A DNA stretch of 20,059 nucleotides, taken from positions 1 to 20,059 of the forward strand of contig JAGFNK010000848.1 of the NCBI GenBank assembly GCA_025769875.1, in the 5' to 3' direction. Origin of the DNA: Russula earlei (lineage: Eukaryota > Basidiomycota > Agaricomycetes > Russulales > Russulaceae). Position numbers and translations under genes: made by a program. A model generated the notes under the pieces. It was not told the origin of the DNA. It searched no databases and worked only from the letters and a program-made list of their open reading frames with translations. Shown here in pieces: positions 1-7,967 of the stretch; positions within the stretch are counted from its first letter, which is position 1, and the number at the start of each line of letters is the position of its first letter.

Positions 1-374
1 TGAATATGAGGTGGCACTACTGCCTGCATGTCAGGTTGCTGCTGTTCTGGCTGGTATTCCTCTCAGCTCTGTTGATCAGACATGGCATGGCATCAAGATG
101 AAAGGGTTGGTTGGCTGGTCAAAAAAAAGGAGTGCATTGTGTACCAGACATGTAGTGCCTTATCACATGAGGTCTATATGATAAGCACTGCACCTATGCC
201 TTGTGACTGTCTGGCAAATGTTGAGAAACCCTAAAAAAAACTTCTGATATTATGATATTATGTGATGTTACAATGAGTACTCCTGTCACACAAGTGCCTC
301 TGAAAACCCCCAAATTTCAAAATGTTTGCAAAAGTTTTGAAATTTTGTTAAAAGTTTCATTGCCATATGGGGCC
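1..374. other. AT-rich intergenic/repeat DNA, no gene
   Basis: No coding region is supported here. The sequence is AT-rich and nearly CpG-free, with several A and T runs. A short hairpin lies at about 312-345, with 11-bp arms AAATTTCAAAA and TTTTGAAATTT around a TGCA-containing loop. It is probably eroded transposon sequence. Confidence 0.5.
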
Positions 375-519
375 TAATGACATAAGTCAAGCATGAAAAA
401 TGTGACCAAAAAGGACATTCCACTCATTCTAGCACAACTTTTACCCTAGCCTGGCTAAAGGTTGACTATCCTTATTTAACCTTTTTGGTCACATTTTTTG
501 TGCTTGACTTATGTCATTA
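375..519. mobile_element. MITE-like palindromic element, 145 bp
   Basis: The two ends are near-perfect inverted repeats of about 41 bp. The left arm begins TAATGACATAAGTCAAGC and the right arm is its reverse complement ending at 519; there are two or three mismatches further in. About 60 bp lie between the arms. There is no coding capacity. The form fits a miniature inverted-repeat transposable element or a foldback element. The ends are TAATGACA/TGTCATTA; I could not define a target duplication with confidence. Confidence 0.6.
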
Positions 520-721
520 CTTATGTGATATAATATATGGTCACAACAGAGCCTACTCAGCACTTGGAATATTGTACTTTTATTGTCTGCTAAGTTGACT
601 ATAAATGTGGACTTGACTTATTCATTCCTGTCTGTTGTGTGATATCAAATAAACCAGAACATAAATCAGCACTTCTATTTGATCTTGCTGTGTAGGGAAC
701 ATTGTGGGGAGTCCATTACTA
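520..721. other. AT-rich spacer, no gene seen
   Basis: This short spacer separates the palindromic element from the old LTR. It is CpG-poor and has no supported ORF or recognisable repeat. Confidence 0.4.
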
Positions 722-1233
722 TGTTAGGAATCAGATTGCACTTTGGACTGACTGCTTACTCATGTGTGTTTATGTGTCTTGCTTATTGATCTGATGACTC
801 ATGGATTGCTAATTGATTACTGATTGCTTAGCAAGGATGACTCACACATGAGTCATCTGTCTCATGTCAGGTCTGAAATCCCTCTTAGCAGATAGAGGAT
901 CTTGGCTATGCATTTCTCAAGTTTTGTACAATTTGGATGAGCTGTTTCTGAGATATGGTATAAATACTCTGATGTACTAGGAAGTTGAGCCTTATGCTTG
1001 ACTTACTCCCTGAATCAACACTGATTCTCAATTTCTATCGATACTCTCTCATGAAGCAATAAGAGGTCCCTCTCATCTCTAACACATACACTCTTGTCTG
1101 AGATAATCTCAAAGACTTTGAAGTTTAGGCCCCTTACAGCAACTGAGATTTCTTGAAACTTGAACTTGGAACTTGAATTTTGGGATTAGCTGAGGGTGAC
1201 AGGAGTCACAGGTGTGATGAAAGTGACATAACA
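722..1233 (+). mobile_element. Degenerate solo LTR, same family as 4456-5018
   Basis: The element starts TGTTAGGAATC and probably ends at TAACA, although the right end is uncertain and no target duplication is visible. It aligns in order with the LTRs at 4456-5018 and 5687-6230: degraded GATTGCTTA-type repeats, a TGACTCA/TGAGTCA palindrome (837-856), a TATAAATA box (959-966), then AAGTTGAGCCTTATGC and a GAGATAATCTCAAAG block. Only one CpG remains by hand count. Inference: this is the oldest of the three copies, decayed by methylation-linked deamination. Confidence 0.7.
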
Positions 1234-1760
1234 CATATGATTAACTAATATCAGTTGTTTTTGTTTGTTAACTGTAATTTGTCATGAACCATTTCCCAGA
1301 GAGGGCCCTTGAAGGAGCCTTCCTTATTAGAGGAAACCCAGCCTCTATGATGCCACCCTGTTCACATGAGCAAAAGGGGTGAGTAGAGGTGTCCACAATA
1401 TCACATGCACATTGTCGCATGATTGATTCTAGGCACAATTGACATACAACAAGTCCTACTTAGTGGCAACCCTTCTAGCAATATAAGACTGCAGACCAGA
1501 GAGATGAATGTGAAGATTTGGCTGAAGACTGTGTGGGCATCAGAAAGGTGAAAAAATGCAAAGGGATTCAACACATCACACTTTTAAAAGGTGGAGGGGG
1601 CCAGGTAGTGACTAGCAAGGGAAATCTTCTCATATCACTGATAACCAATGATTCAATGTCAATTGTAAATTAAAACATAATGGATTTCAATGTGTAGCAT
1701 GCCACCATGGGCATGCAGAGTTCATGTTGCTATGATCCAAGCGCAGGTACAAGTAGTGAT

Positions 1761-2190
1761 TGTCAGAACTCACTGTTGAACAATCCAGTTCAAGAGTGAG
1801 GGAGGAGCTCAGAGACAAGTTGACTGAGTTCAAGAACAAAGTTGGCAAGGAGCACAGTCCAAACAAGTAGCAAATACCAGAGAGGTACTGGTACTGGCTG
1901 TGAGAGATGGTCATGGAAGGAGAGGGCCAGGATGTTACTAGATAGGGTGGTCACAAAGGAATATGGCTGAGAATAGAGTGCCACAAATCAAATGGACAGT
2001 CTGAAGACTGTCCACTGCTTTATCAAGCACTTATATACTACAAGGGAACTACCAAATAGAGAACAAGTCATAACCTTGTTATCAAGCACAATGGGAAATG
2101 AGTAAGACATTGGGGAACACTTAGTGAGCATGCTCAGTCATGCTTAGTATGCTGCTGAGTAAGGAGGCCCTAGATGATGAGTAAGGGCTT
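1761..2190 (-). mobile_element. LTR-like dispersed repeat, left copy
   Basis: This stretch is about 85% identical by eye to 19632-20059, in the same orientation. Similarity begins abruptly at TGTCAGAACTC in both copies while the flanks differ, so 1761 is a true element end. Read on the minus strand it looks like an LTR: a TATATAAG box (about 2027-2034 on the plus strand), a GATAAA/AATAAA-like signal about 15 bp later, and an end in TTCTGACA about 265 bp after the TATA. It carries a perfect hairpin TGGACAGTC-TGAA-GACTGTCCA and a palindromic GAGCATGCTC. The U3 end was not found and may lie past 2190. Confidence 0.6.
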
Positions 2191-2340
2191 CTAGTGTCCA
2201 CATGTTCACTGCCTAGTGCATGAACAAAGCATCTGATTCATTTGCTGTTCATTAGTTTAGGGCTGGTCTTTCTGAGACTTGAAATATTTGATGGTGAGAA
2301 GGTGTTCTTTATAAGGCGCCTTACAAGGTTCTATTACAGT

Positions 2341-2520
2341 CTTTAGAGTCGACCCTAATATCAGTATTAAGATCCTTAGTGTGTCTTATAGTTTGTTCTA
2401 AGGTTATTAGAGTTAGTCTAATAACACATTCTAGGTGTCATAGTATCTTCATTAGCATCCAATATAAGGACCTTAGGGTTGTCCTAAAGGGTCTTTAGAG
2501 GGCCTCTAATATTGTCCTTT
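2341..2520. repeat. Array of short TTAG/CTAA hairpin modules
   Basis: The stretch contains several short imperfect palindromes built on CTTAG and CTAAG, for example CTTAGGGTTGTCCTAAAG and TTATTAGAGTTAGTCTAATAA, spaced tens of bases apart. There is no ORF. It lies between the LTR-like repeat and the right inverted end of the composite element, so it may be the outer part of either. Confidence 0.4.
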
Positions 2521-2723
2521 ACTGTTAGATAGGTTGCCACCAAGTAGGGCTTGCTGTATGTTGATTGTGTCTAGAATGGATTGCACCACAATGCATGCAC
2601 AATATTGTGGACACCTTTACTCACCCCTTTTTGCCATGTGAACAGGGTGGAACCATGGAGCCCAGGTTTCCTCTAGTATGGAAGGGTCCTTCAAGGGCCC
2701 TCTCTGGGAAATGGTTCATGACA

Positions 2724-2935
2724 TTGATAATCAGAGAGCAAAATGGTATTTGAGGCATGAGGCTTGAAGTCTCAGAGGCACAGGCATGAGACTGGATGTG
2801 TGCATGCATTTATGTAGGCATTCTTGAAGAAGAGGAAGTGCTTGAGGGAGTTGAGATGTTCTCAGGTGTCCTTACTGGCAGTGATAGATGTCATTGAGGA
2901 CATGAATACCAAAGATCTATTGTTCAAGACAGTAG
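2724..2935. other. Repeat-derived spacer, no gene seen
   Basis: This is CpG-poor sequence between the composite element and the low-complexity coding remnant. On the minus strand it keeps fragments of Ser/Thr-rich reading frame broken by stops, so it may be the decayed continuation of the remnant at 2936-4071. Confidence 0.3.
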
Positions 2936-4071
2936 CTACTTGTCCTTAAATACAAAAGTGCTACTCAAGGGTCCTGTTCTTTTTACTGCAAATCCAAGAG
3001 CATGGGGTGGTGTGGTCAACAGTGAACAAGCTACAAGTGGGGGTGTGACTTGCACATTGCTCATGCTGTTGTCTTGTGGGTGTGGTGACAAGTCTTCACC
3101 ACTGCAGGTGTTGGCAGCACATGTGAATGAGGGTGTACATCTGCTCAGGGATGCAATGGAAGGGGAGGTGTGGTGCAGCATGGTGCTTGTGTTGATGACT
3201 TGTGTGTTGCTTGTGCTGTCATCTTGTGGGCATGGCAACAAGGTCTTCACCACTGCAGGTGGTGGCAGCATGCATGGATGAGGGCATATGTGTGGGCAGG
3301 ATGTGATACAGTAGAAGGGGAGGTGCAGTGCAGCATGGTGCTTGTGTCAATGGCTTCTTCTGTGGCAACATTGTGGTGGTGGGGTCTGATCTTTTTGCAG
3401 GGCAGTGTTGCAGCATCTGAGGTGGTGGTGTGCTCTTCATTTTCTGGTTATCTGGGTGTCCTTTTTTGGCTGTGTGAGGTGGTGTGATGGCTAGAGACTG
3501 AAGTGAGAGAGTGGTGTAGTCAGGAGATGGAGGCATAGGCACTGAGAGTGAGTTCATAGACAGAGATGTAGATGGTGAGGACTCAAAGAAGGAGGGCTGG
3601 AGGCAAGACAGCTGGTGGCAAGGCAAAGGATGGTGATGTAAGCAAAGGCAGGATGGGGCCAAGAGGTGCAGGGGGCATAGAGACAGAAGTTGCAGGACTG
3701 ACTGAGACTAGGGTGGCAGTGGGCACTGCTGGAACTGAGATTACTTGAGCTGACTGGACTGGTGAGACAGATGGGACTGGATGTGAAACAGGAAACATTG
3801 GGGCAGTGGTGGTGGCTGGCATGACTGGGCCAGAAATGGGAGACATAGAGGTGGTGGCAGCTGTCAGTGTTGTGAATTGAGACCAGGACTGGGCCACATG
3901 ACCAAAGAAACTCTTCTTGTGGTACAAGATATCATCATCACAAGAGTACTGTGGCACAACTAGACATCCCTTTCCAAATTGAGTAATCACCATATGGCAG
4001 CCACATGGCCACTCAGCTACCAAGAAACTGAAATGGTGGAATGAATGCCTAGAACTCATTGGATAACTCAT
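2936..4071 (-). pseudogene. Decayed Pro/Ser/Thr-rich coding remnant, unknown
   Basis: Three minus-strand open frames lie end to end (4071-3583, 3662-3219, 3271-2936) and continue the same Pro/Ser/Thr-rich composition, as if one reading frame had been broken by frameshifts. The first about 65 residues differ from the rest: they are Cys- and aromatic-containing, with an EWPCGCHMVITQFGKGC segment and a following CDDDILYHKKSFFGH segment, and look like a real folded domain that I do not recognise. After that come low-complexity stretches rich in PVSP, PATTT and PPA. CpG is almost absent, as in the surrounding transposon DNA. Inference: a silenced transposon gene or captured host gene fragment. It may also be chance openness from biased composition. 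Confidence 0.3.
3057..3356. repeat. Two tandem 150-bp units
   Basis: Unit 1 (3057-3206) and unit 2 (3207-3356) share TTGCTYRTGCTGT, TCTTCACCACTGCAGGTG and GCAGCATGGTGCTTGTGT blocks in the same order and spacing. The 150-bp length is exactly 50 codons, so the repeat does not shift frame; in the minus-strand reading each unit encodes a CSGEDL-containing segment. That fits an ancestral coding repeat in the decayed ORF. Confidence 0.6.
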
Positions 4072-4455
4072 ATGATGTCATCTAGTTCCAATGACATCAT
4101 GGCTTGCTGAGCAGCTCCACACTGACCTCATCTGCTTACCAAGTACTCCACAGTGACATCATTATGGTATCATTGCTCCACAATGATCAGTAATGCTCTC
4201 AGTCAGCCCTAAATCTGACACAAGTGAGTTTATGCCTTTACAACCCTATTGGATGACACCAGAGAGTCTAGAATAGTCCCTGTAGTTTGTAATTGACCCT
4301 GTACACACTATATAAGCCCCAATGTAGCATGGAAGTCATCAGACTGTCCATTTGTGATACTCTCTTTCCAAAGTACTCCTCAGTGACCACTTTGTTTAAA
4401 GTCCTTTGCTCTCCACGGTGTTACTGAGTGGTTTGGGGTCCAGAAGATGCCAGAA
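4072..4455 (+). other. Possible eroded LTR or transposon promoter
   Basis: There is no coding region. The stretch opens with an inverted repeat ATGATGTCA...TGACATCAT (4072-4080 and 4092-4100) and repeats GTGACATCAT at about 4151. It contains an ACTATATAAGCCCC TATA element near 4306 and pyrimidine-rich sequence after it. The pattern resembles the LTRs nearby (upstream palindrome, TATA, short leader), but I cannot define both ends. Confidence 0.35.
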
Positions 4456-4539
4456 TGTTAAGATTCTCTTGATTCTCGAACTGTCATCTGTTTTCTGCTG
4501 ACTTGTCTGTGATTACTCATGTGTCCGCTTATCAATCTG

Positions 4540-4638
4540 GCTTAGTGATTGCTTACTGATTGGCTGACTGATCGCTTACTGATTGCTTAGTGATTGCTTA
4601 GTGATTGCTTAGTGATTGCTTACTGACTGGCTGACTGA
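4540..4638 (+). repeat. 11-bp minisatellite in the LTR upstream region
   Basis: Nine units of about 11 bp with consensus GCTTAGTGATT and variants GCTTACTGATT and GGCTGACTGAT(C) follow one another without gaps. They lie about 135-235 bp upstream of the TATA box of this LTR. The inverted LTR copy at 5687-6230 keeps only four or five eroded units in the matching place. Confidence 0.8.
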
Positions 4639-4650
4639 TACTAGGAAAGA

Positions 4651-4670
4651 ATGACTCACGCGTGAGTCAT
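4651..4670. promoter_or_regulatory. Palindromic double TGACTCA (bZIP-type) site
   Basis: ATGACTCACGCGTGAGTCAT is a perfect 20-bp palindrome containing two TGACTCA half-palindromes, the site class bound by Gcn4/AP-1-type bZIP activators. It stands about 105 bp before the TATA box at 4775-4782. The same arrangement recurs in the two related LTRs. Binding is inferred from the motif only. Confidence 0.6.
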
Positions 4671-4774
4671 TTCCAACATTCTGAATTGTGCTTTCTGTAT
4701 TTGGATACTACTGGTTCTCAGCTACTTACACCCCGAGTTTCGTACGAAACGGATCAGTAGTTACCGAGATATCG

Positions 4775-4782
4775 TATAAATA
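4775..4782 (+). promoter_or_regulatory. TATA box of solo LTR
   Basis: TATAAATA lies in the context CGTATAAATAGTCTGTGG, which is kept almost unchanged in the other LTR copies. It marks the likely core promoter, with transcription starting some tens of bases downstream in the LTR. Confidence 0.65.
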
Positions 4783-5018
4783 GTCTGTGGTACCAAGAAG
4801 TTGAGCCTTACGCTCGACTTACACTTTTCACAAAACTAAACATTTTGTCAAACAATCTAAACAAATTATAGTGCAGACTCTAACTGAAAGAGGCCCCTCT
4901 CTTTTCTACATTCAATCTTCCTGAGATAATATCAAAGGGTTCGAAGTCTAGTGCTTGAACTATATCAAGCAACTCTTTCACAAGAAGAGTTGGTACTAAG
5001 ATCTGTCAGATCTTAACA

Positions 5019-5686
5019 CAGAACACCAGAACAATGGACTGCATTGATGGCATCATGTGTGCATCAGATCTTGACCATTTATGTTCCTTGATATTGCATT
5101 TGGAATGCGTTGATCATATCTTTCTGTTGAAGCAATACAGAAGCAATGAGTTGCATTGCTTCTGTTCCAGATGTTCCTGTACTGCCACATATGTTGTTTC
5201 CCTGTTAGGAAAGTACTTATGACACTAAGAATGCTACTAGGGAAGCACTTAATGCTTCCAGCACCAAGATTGTTTACACAGAAGCAACTATTGCTTCTAT
5301 GAGCCACCTTTTGCTTCTATAGCACCAACCAGTACTACAGTAGCACAAACCTTATCCCTGAGGACTATATAAAGCCCCCCAGTTCATGAGCTTTAAGCTC
5401 AACTTAGTTTGCCAATCCCAAACAGTTGACTTCTACCCTGTCTGCAGAGCCCCTCTCATCTTGTTGACATACTCCAGAAGGATCTAACACTCCTTCTCCT
5501 CCACAAGTATTGCTTGCTTGACTCAAGCATATCTGCATTGGTAGGACGTGTTCATAGACATGACCATTGATCTTATTTAAGGCACTTTGGAGCCTTAACA
5601 CACATCCTCCTTGCATACACCAACTGCCCTTGCAGGCTGTAGTATTGGCCCAGCAGTGGGTACTTGACAGCTGTGAGGGGATTTTA
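5019..5686. other. Sequence between two inverted solo LTRs
   Basis: No gene is supported. A further LTR-like segment may run from about 5192 to 5600: it has TGTTAGG near the left end, ACTATATAAAGCCCCCC near 5363-5379, a CTTTAAGCTCAACTTAG leader like the one after the TATA in the other LTRs, and CCTTAACA at the right end. A CACAT pentamer lies close to both ends (5186-5190 and 5601-5605) but is one base out of register with a TG start. GAAGCAA and TTGCTTC motifs recur between 5130 and 5320. Confidence 0.4.
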
Positions 5687-6230
5687 TGTTAAGATCTGAC
5701 TGATCTTATTACCGACTCTTAGTGAAAGAGTTGCTTGATTTAGTTCAAGCACTAGACTCCGAGTCCTTTGATATTATCTCAGGAAGAATAGGTGTAAGAG
5801 AAGAGAGGGACCTCTTTCACTTAGGGTTACCACTATAGTTTGTTTAGAACGTTGACAAGATGATTGTTGCTTGTAAGAGAGTAAGTCGAGCATAAGGCTC
5901 AACTTCTTGGTACCACAGACTATTTATACAATATCTCAACAACTACTGATCCGATTTGTATGAAACTTGGAGTGCACATAGCTGAAAACCAGTAGTATCC
6001 AAATACATAGAGCACAATTCGAGAATGTCAGAAATGACTCATGCATGAGTCATTCTTTCCTAGTATCTGTCATCAACCAGTAAGTAGTGAGTAAGCCATT
6101 ACTGATTAATCAGTAAGCGGGTCAGTAAGCGATCACTAAGCCAGATGGATAAGTGCATATGAGTAAACAGAATTGAGTCAGCAGAGCATAGGTAAGCAGA
6201 TGAGAACAAAGAGACACAAGAATCCTAACA
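5687..6230 (-). mobile_element. Solo LTR, inverted, with TTTTA target duplication
   Basis: This is a second 544-bp member of the family, in opposite orientation to the copy at 4456-5018. Read on the minus strand it begins TGTTAGGATTC and ends ATCTTAACA. TTTTA flanks it on both sides (5682-5686 and 6231-6235). A TATAAATA box lies at 5921-5928 on the minus strand and a bZIP-site palindrome at 6033-6054. About 8 CpGs remain. The different target duplication from the first LTR shows that the pair arose by two independent insertions, not as the two ends of one element. Confidence 0.9.
6033..6054. promoter_or_regulatory. Palindromic double TGACTCA site in inverted LTR
   Basis: The core TGACTCATGCATGAGTCA is extended by matching AA/TT bases to a 22-bp perfect palindrome. 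The centre differs from that of the copy at 4651 (TGCA instead of CGCG), as expected if CpGs mutated, yet the palindrome stays perfect. Confidence 0.55.
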
Positions 6231-6846
6231 TTTTACATGACTAGGAAAACACAGTTTCATGGCTAGGGGCAAGGGTGTTTTACTATAGCAGGTCTATGTA
6301 GGGTTTACATTTGGGTGGGTACTTAGTCTACCAGGGGAAGAGTGGTGTAGTGTATGGGTTTCTCACTGAGTTCAGCTTGGGGCTGTGGGGTCATGTAGTG
6401 TATGGGGTTAGGGTCTGTTAGTCTGGCTCTTGCAATTTCATGACTGTCTACATTCTCAGTGTCAGTCTGGTTTCATTGTGTGGGATCCTCATGAAGTGAT
6501 GGTATCTGGTCTCAGAGGGGTGGGCTCAAGGTGGGGGGTTGTATTTAACCAGTTGGCACTAGTTATGGGGGGATATCACAGAGGGGTGTCTCTGTTGTTC
6601 ACCTGGTGGGGCAATTGTTTACACAGTCACTTGGTGCAGGGGGGGCCATTGCCCTGAAAGAGTCCACACCTGGTGGTGGTAGTGGTTCAAGGAGCCACCA
6701 GGGTGGTAGGGAATTACATGGGACTCTCCCATTTTTCACCTGATGTGGCATTTGGTTGGTAGATTTTAGATCATATTGTGCTATGGTTATACGAAGGTTA
6801 GGATAGGTGGCCCCCACTTCTGGTGGTGGTAGCGGTTCAAGGAGCC
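6231..6846. other. Repeat-type G-rich DNA at the island edge
   Basis: There is no supported gene. The plus strand is GT-rich and CpG is nearly absent. A 26-bp block starting TGGTGGTGGTAG and ending GGTTCAAGGAGCC occurs at 6671-6696 and 6821-6846 with one mismatch. The second copy ends exactly where CpG-rich sequence begins. Confidence 0.5.
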
Positions 6847-7967
6847 TCGCGTCGTGCTTATGACGCGCGCCCGACAAAGGGCGCATCATGTGCGTAAAGC
6901 CTAGCACACGCAATTCCGTCTTGCACCGTGCGCTCGTGGCGGCCCGTTCTGAGGGACGAGCACCCAGAGCGCCGTGCCACAGAGGACTGCGCACGCCAGT
7001 CCGCCCGTGCGTAGTGCGCGCCCATCGCGGGCCCACGTGTGCGGGGCACCCGTAACGGCCGGACGAGTCCGGCAATTCCGGCGGTCAACGTGTAGAGCCC
7101 CTACCCTCGGTTGGGGGCGGAAGGAAGAACGTCACGGACGGGAGAAAAGGGAAGCGATGCGATCCCGTAATCTGCTCCTTGGAGGGGATTCACAGGGCCG
7201 AGACGGCGGAAGGGACGGGTGACACACGAACGAGGGCGAGGGGCGGCTCCTCGGCGGCACCCACTAGTATAGGGCCTGAGAAGAACGCGAGACTACGCCG
7301 CGGAAGCCGTCTCCTCGCGGCGCACCGTATTTTACTGACAGGAGCCTCACGCATGTGCCGAAGAAGCACGGCGAAAGCGAGCATCTGATAGCGGAGCCAT
7401 GCCATGGGCGGTGGTGGTGGGGGAAGTGTGAAAGGGAATGAATGACGAACGGCGCCACACGGTCTTTCCTGGAACACGCACGATCTGGAAAGGACTGCGG
7501 TTGGGTGGAGGAGCAGGATGGGTGTCGTCCACAAGATGCGCAGCTTGGGCGGCGCGGAGATGATGACATGCATGACACGCACCGCACCAATTGTTACATT
7601 CTTCGACCGCAGCATCTACTGTACGGCCGGCAGATGACGCATTGGCCAAGAGAACGGCTACGGTTTTACACGTCCCATCCAATAAGGCAAGGCCCAATGG
7701 GGTTACCGTTAGTGCAAGTCATGAGCCAGAAGTCAAGTCATGACGAAAGGCAGGTCTGGCGGAGAGGACCGTGCCACGAAGAGGCACTGGCTCTTCCACC
7801 TGCGCGTTCGCACGACGATTCATTGAGAAACTTTCTTTGCCCGTTACCCGCAGTGCGCAGCGCCAAATGTCATTATAACGGCAGAGTTGATGGGGTTGCC
7901 ACCCACACCTACGCCCTCACAATCTCGCCACACCCTCTCCCACACTTGAAATCCCCCACAATACGAA
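6847..7967. other. CpG-rich stretch without a supported gene
   Basis: Base composition changes abruptly to GC- and CpG-rich at 6847. Several long open frames exist on both strands, but none shows coherent protein character, so I treat them as products of high GC. Small GC hairpins occur, for example around GGCCGGACGAGTCCGGC (7058-7074). It may contain old decayed genes or the upstream region of the zinc-finger remnant. Confidence 0.45.

Larger units (their letters stand above)
1280..2723. mobile_element. Composite element with about 190-bp inverted ends
   Basis: The left end (1280 to about 1473) and the right end (about 2530 to 2723) are inverted copies with roughly 80% or better identity. 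Both start TGTCATGAACCATTTCCC on their outer edge and run inward to a shared GTGGCAACC. There is no transposase ORF. An LTR-like repeat starting at 1761 lies inside. No exact target duplication is visible: left flank GTAATT, right flank TTGATA. It could be a non-autonomous terminal-inverted-repeat transposon or two copies of a repeat inserted in opposite orientation; the sequence alone does not decide. Confidence 0.55.
4456..5018 (+). mobile_element. Solo LTR with CAGAA target duplication
   Basis: This is a complete LTR of 563 bp. It begins TGTTAAGAT and ends ATCTTAACA, a 9-bp perfect terminal inverted repeat with the TG...CA ends typical of LTR retrotransposons. It is flanked on both sides by CAGAA (4451-4455 and 5019-5023), the 5-bp duplication left by integrase. 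No internal coding region follows, so it is a solo LTR left by recombination. Inside are an 11-bp minisatellite (4540-4638), a 20-bp bZIP-site palindrome (4651-4670), a TATAAATA box (4775-4782) and a 3' hairpin TAAGATCT-gtc-AGATCTTA. About 14 CpGs remain, the most of the three copies. Confidence 0.9.

Noticed and set aside
1687..1984. Minus-strand ORFs in the LTR-like repeat, similar to one at 19537-19851
   Set aside because: Their similarity follows from the shared repeat DNA. The frames are short, with no recognisable retroelement domain.
5034..5222. 62-codon ORF just after the solo LTR as a retrotransposon gag start
   Set aside because: The LTR is solo with an intact target duplication, so this is outside the element, and the translation shows no gag-like features.
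6599..7075. Minus-strand ORF with two LLEPLPPP segments
   Set aside because: The repeated segment comes from the 26-bp duplication, and the ORF spans the composition boundary, so it is unlikely to be one gene.
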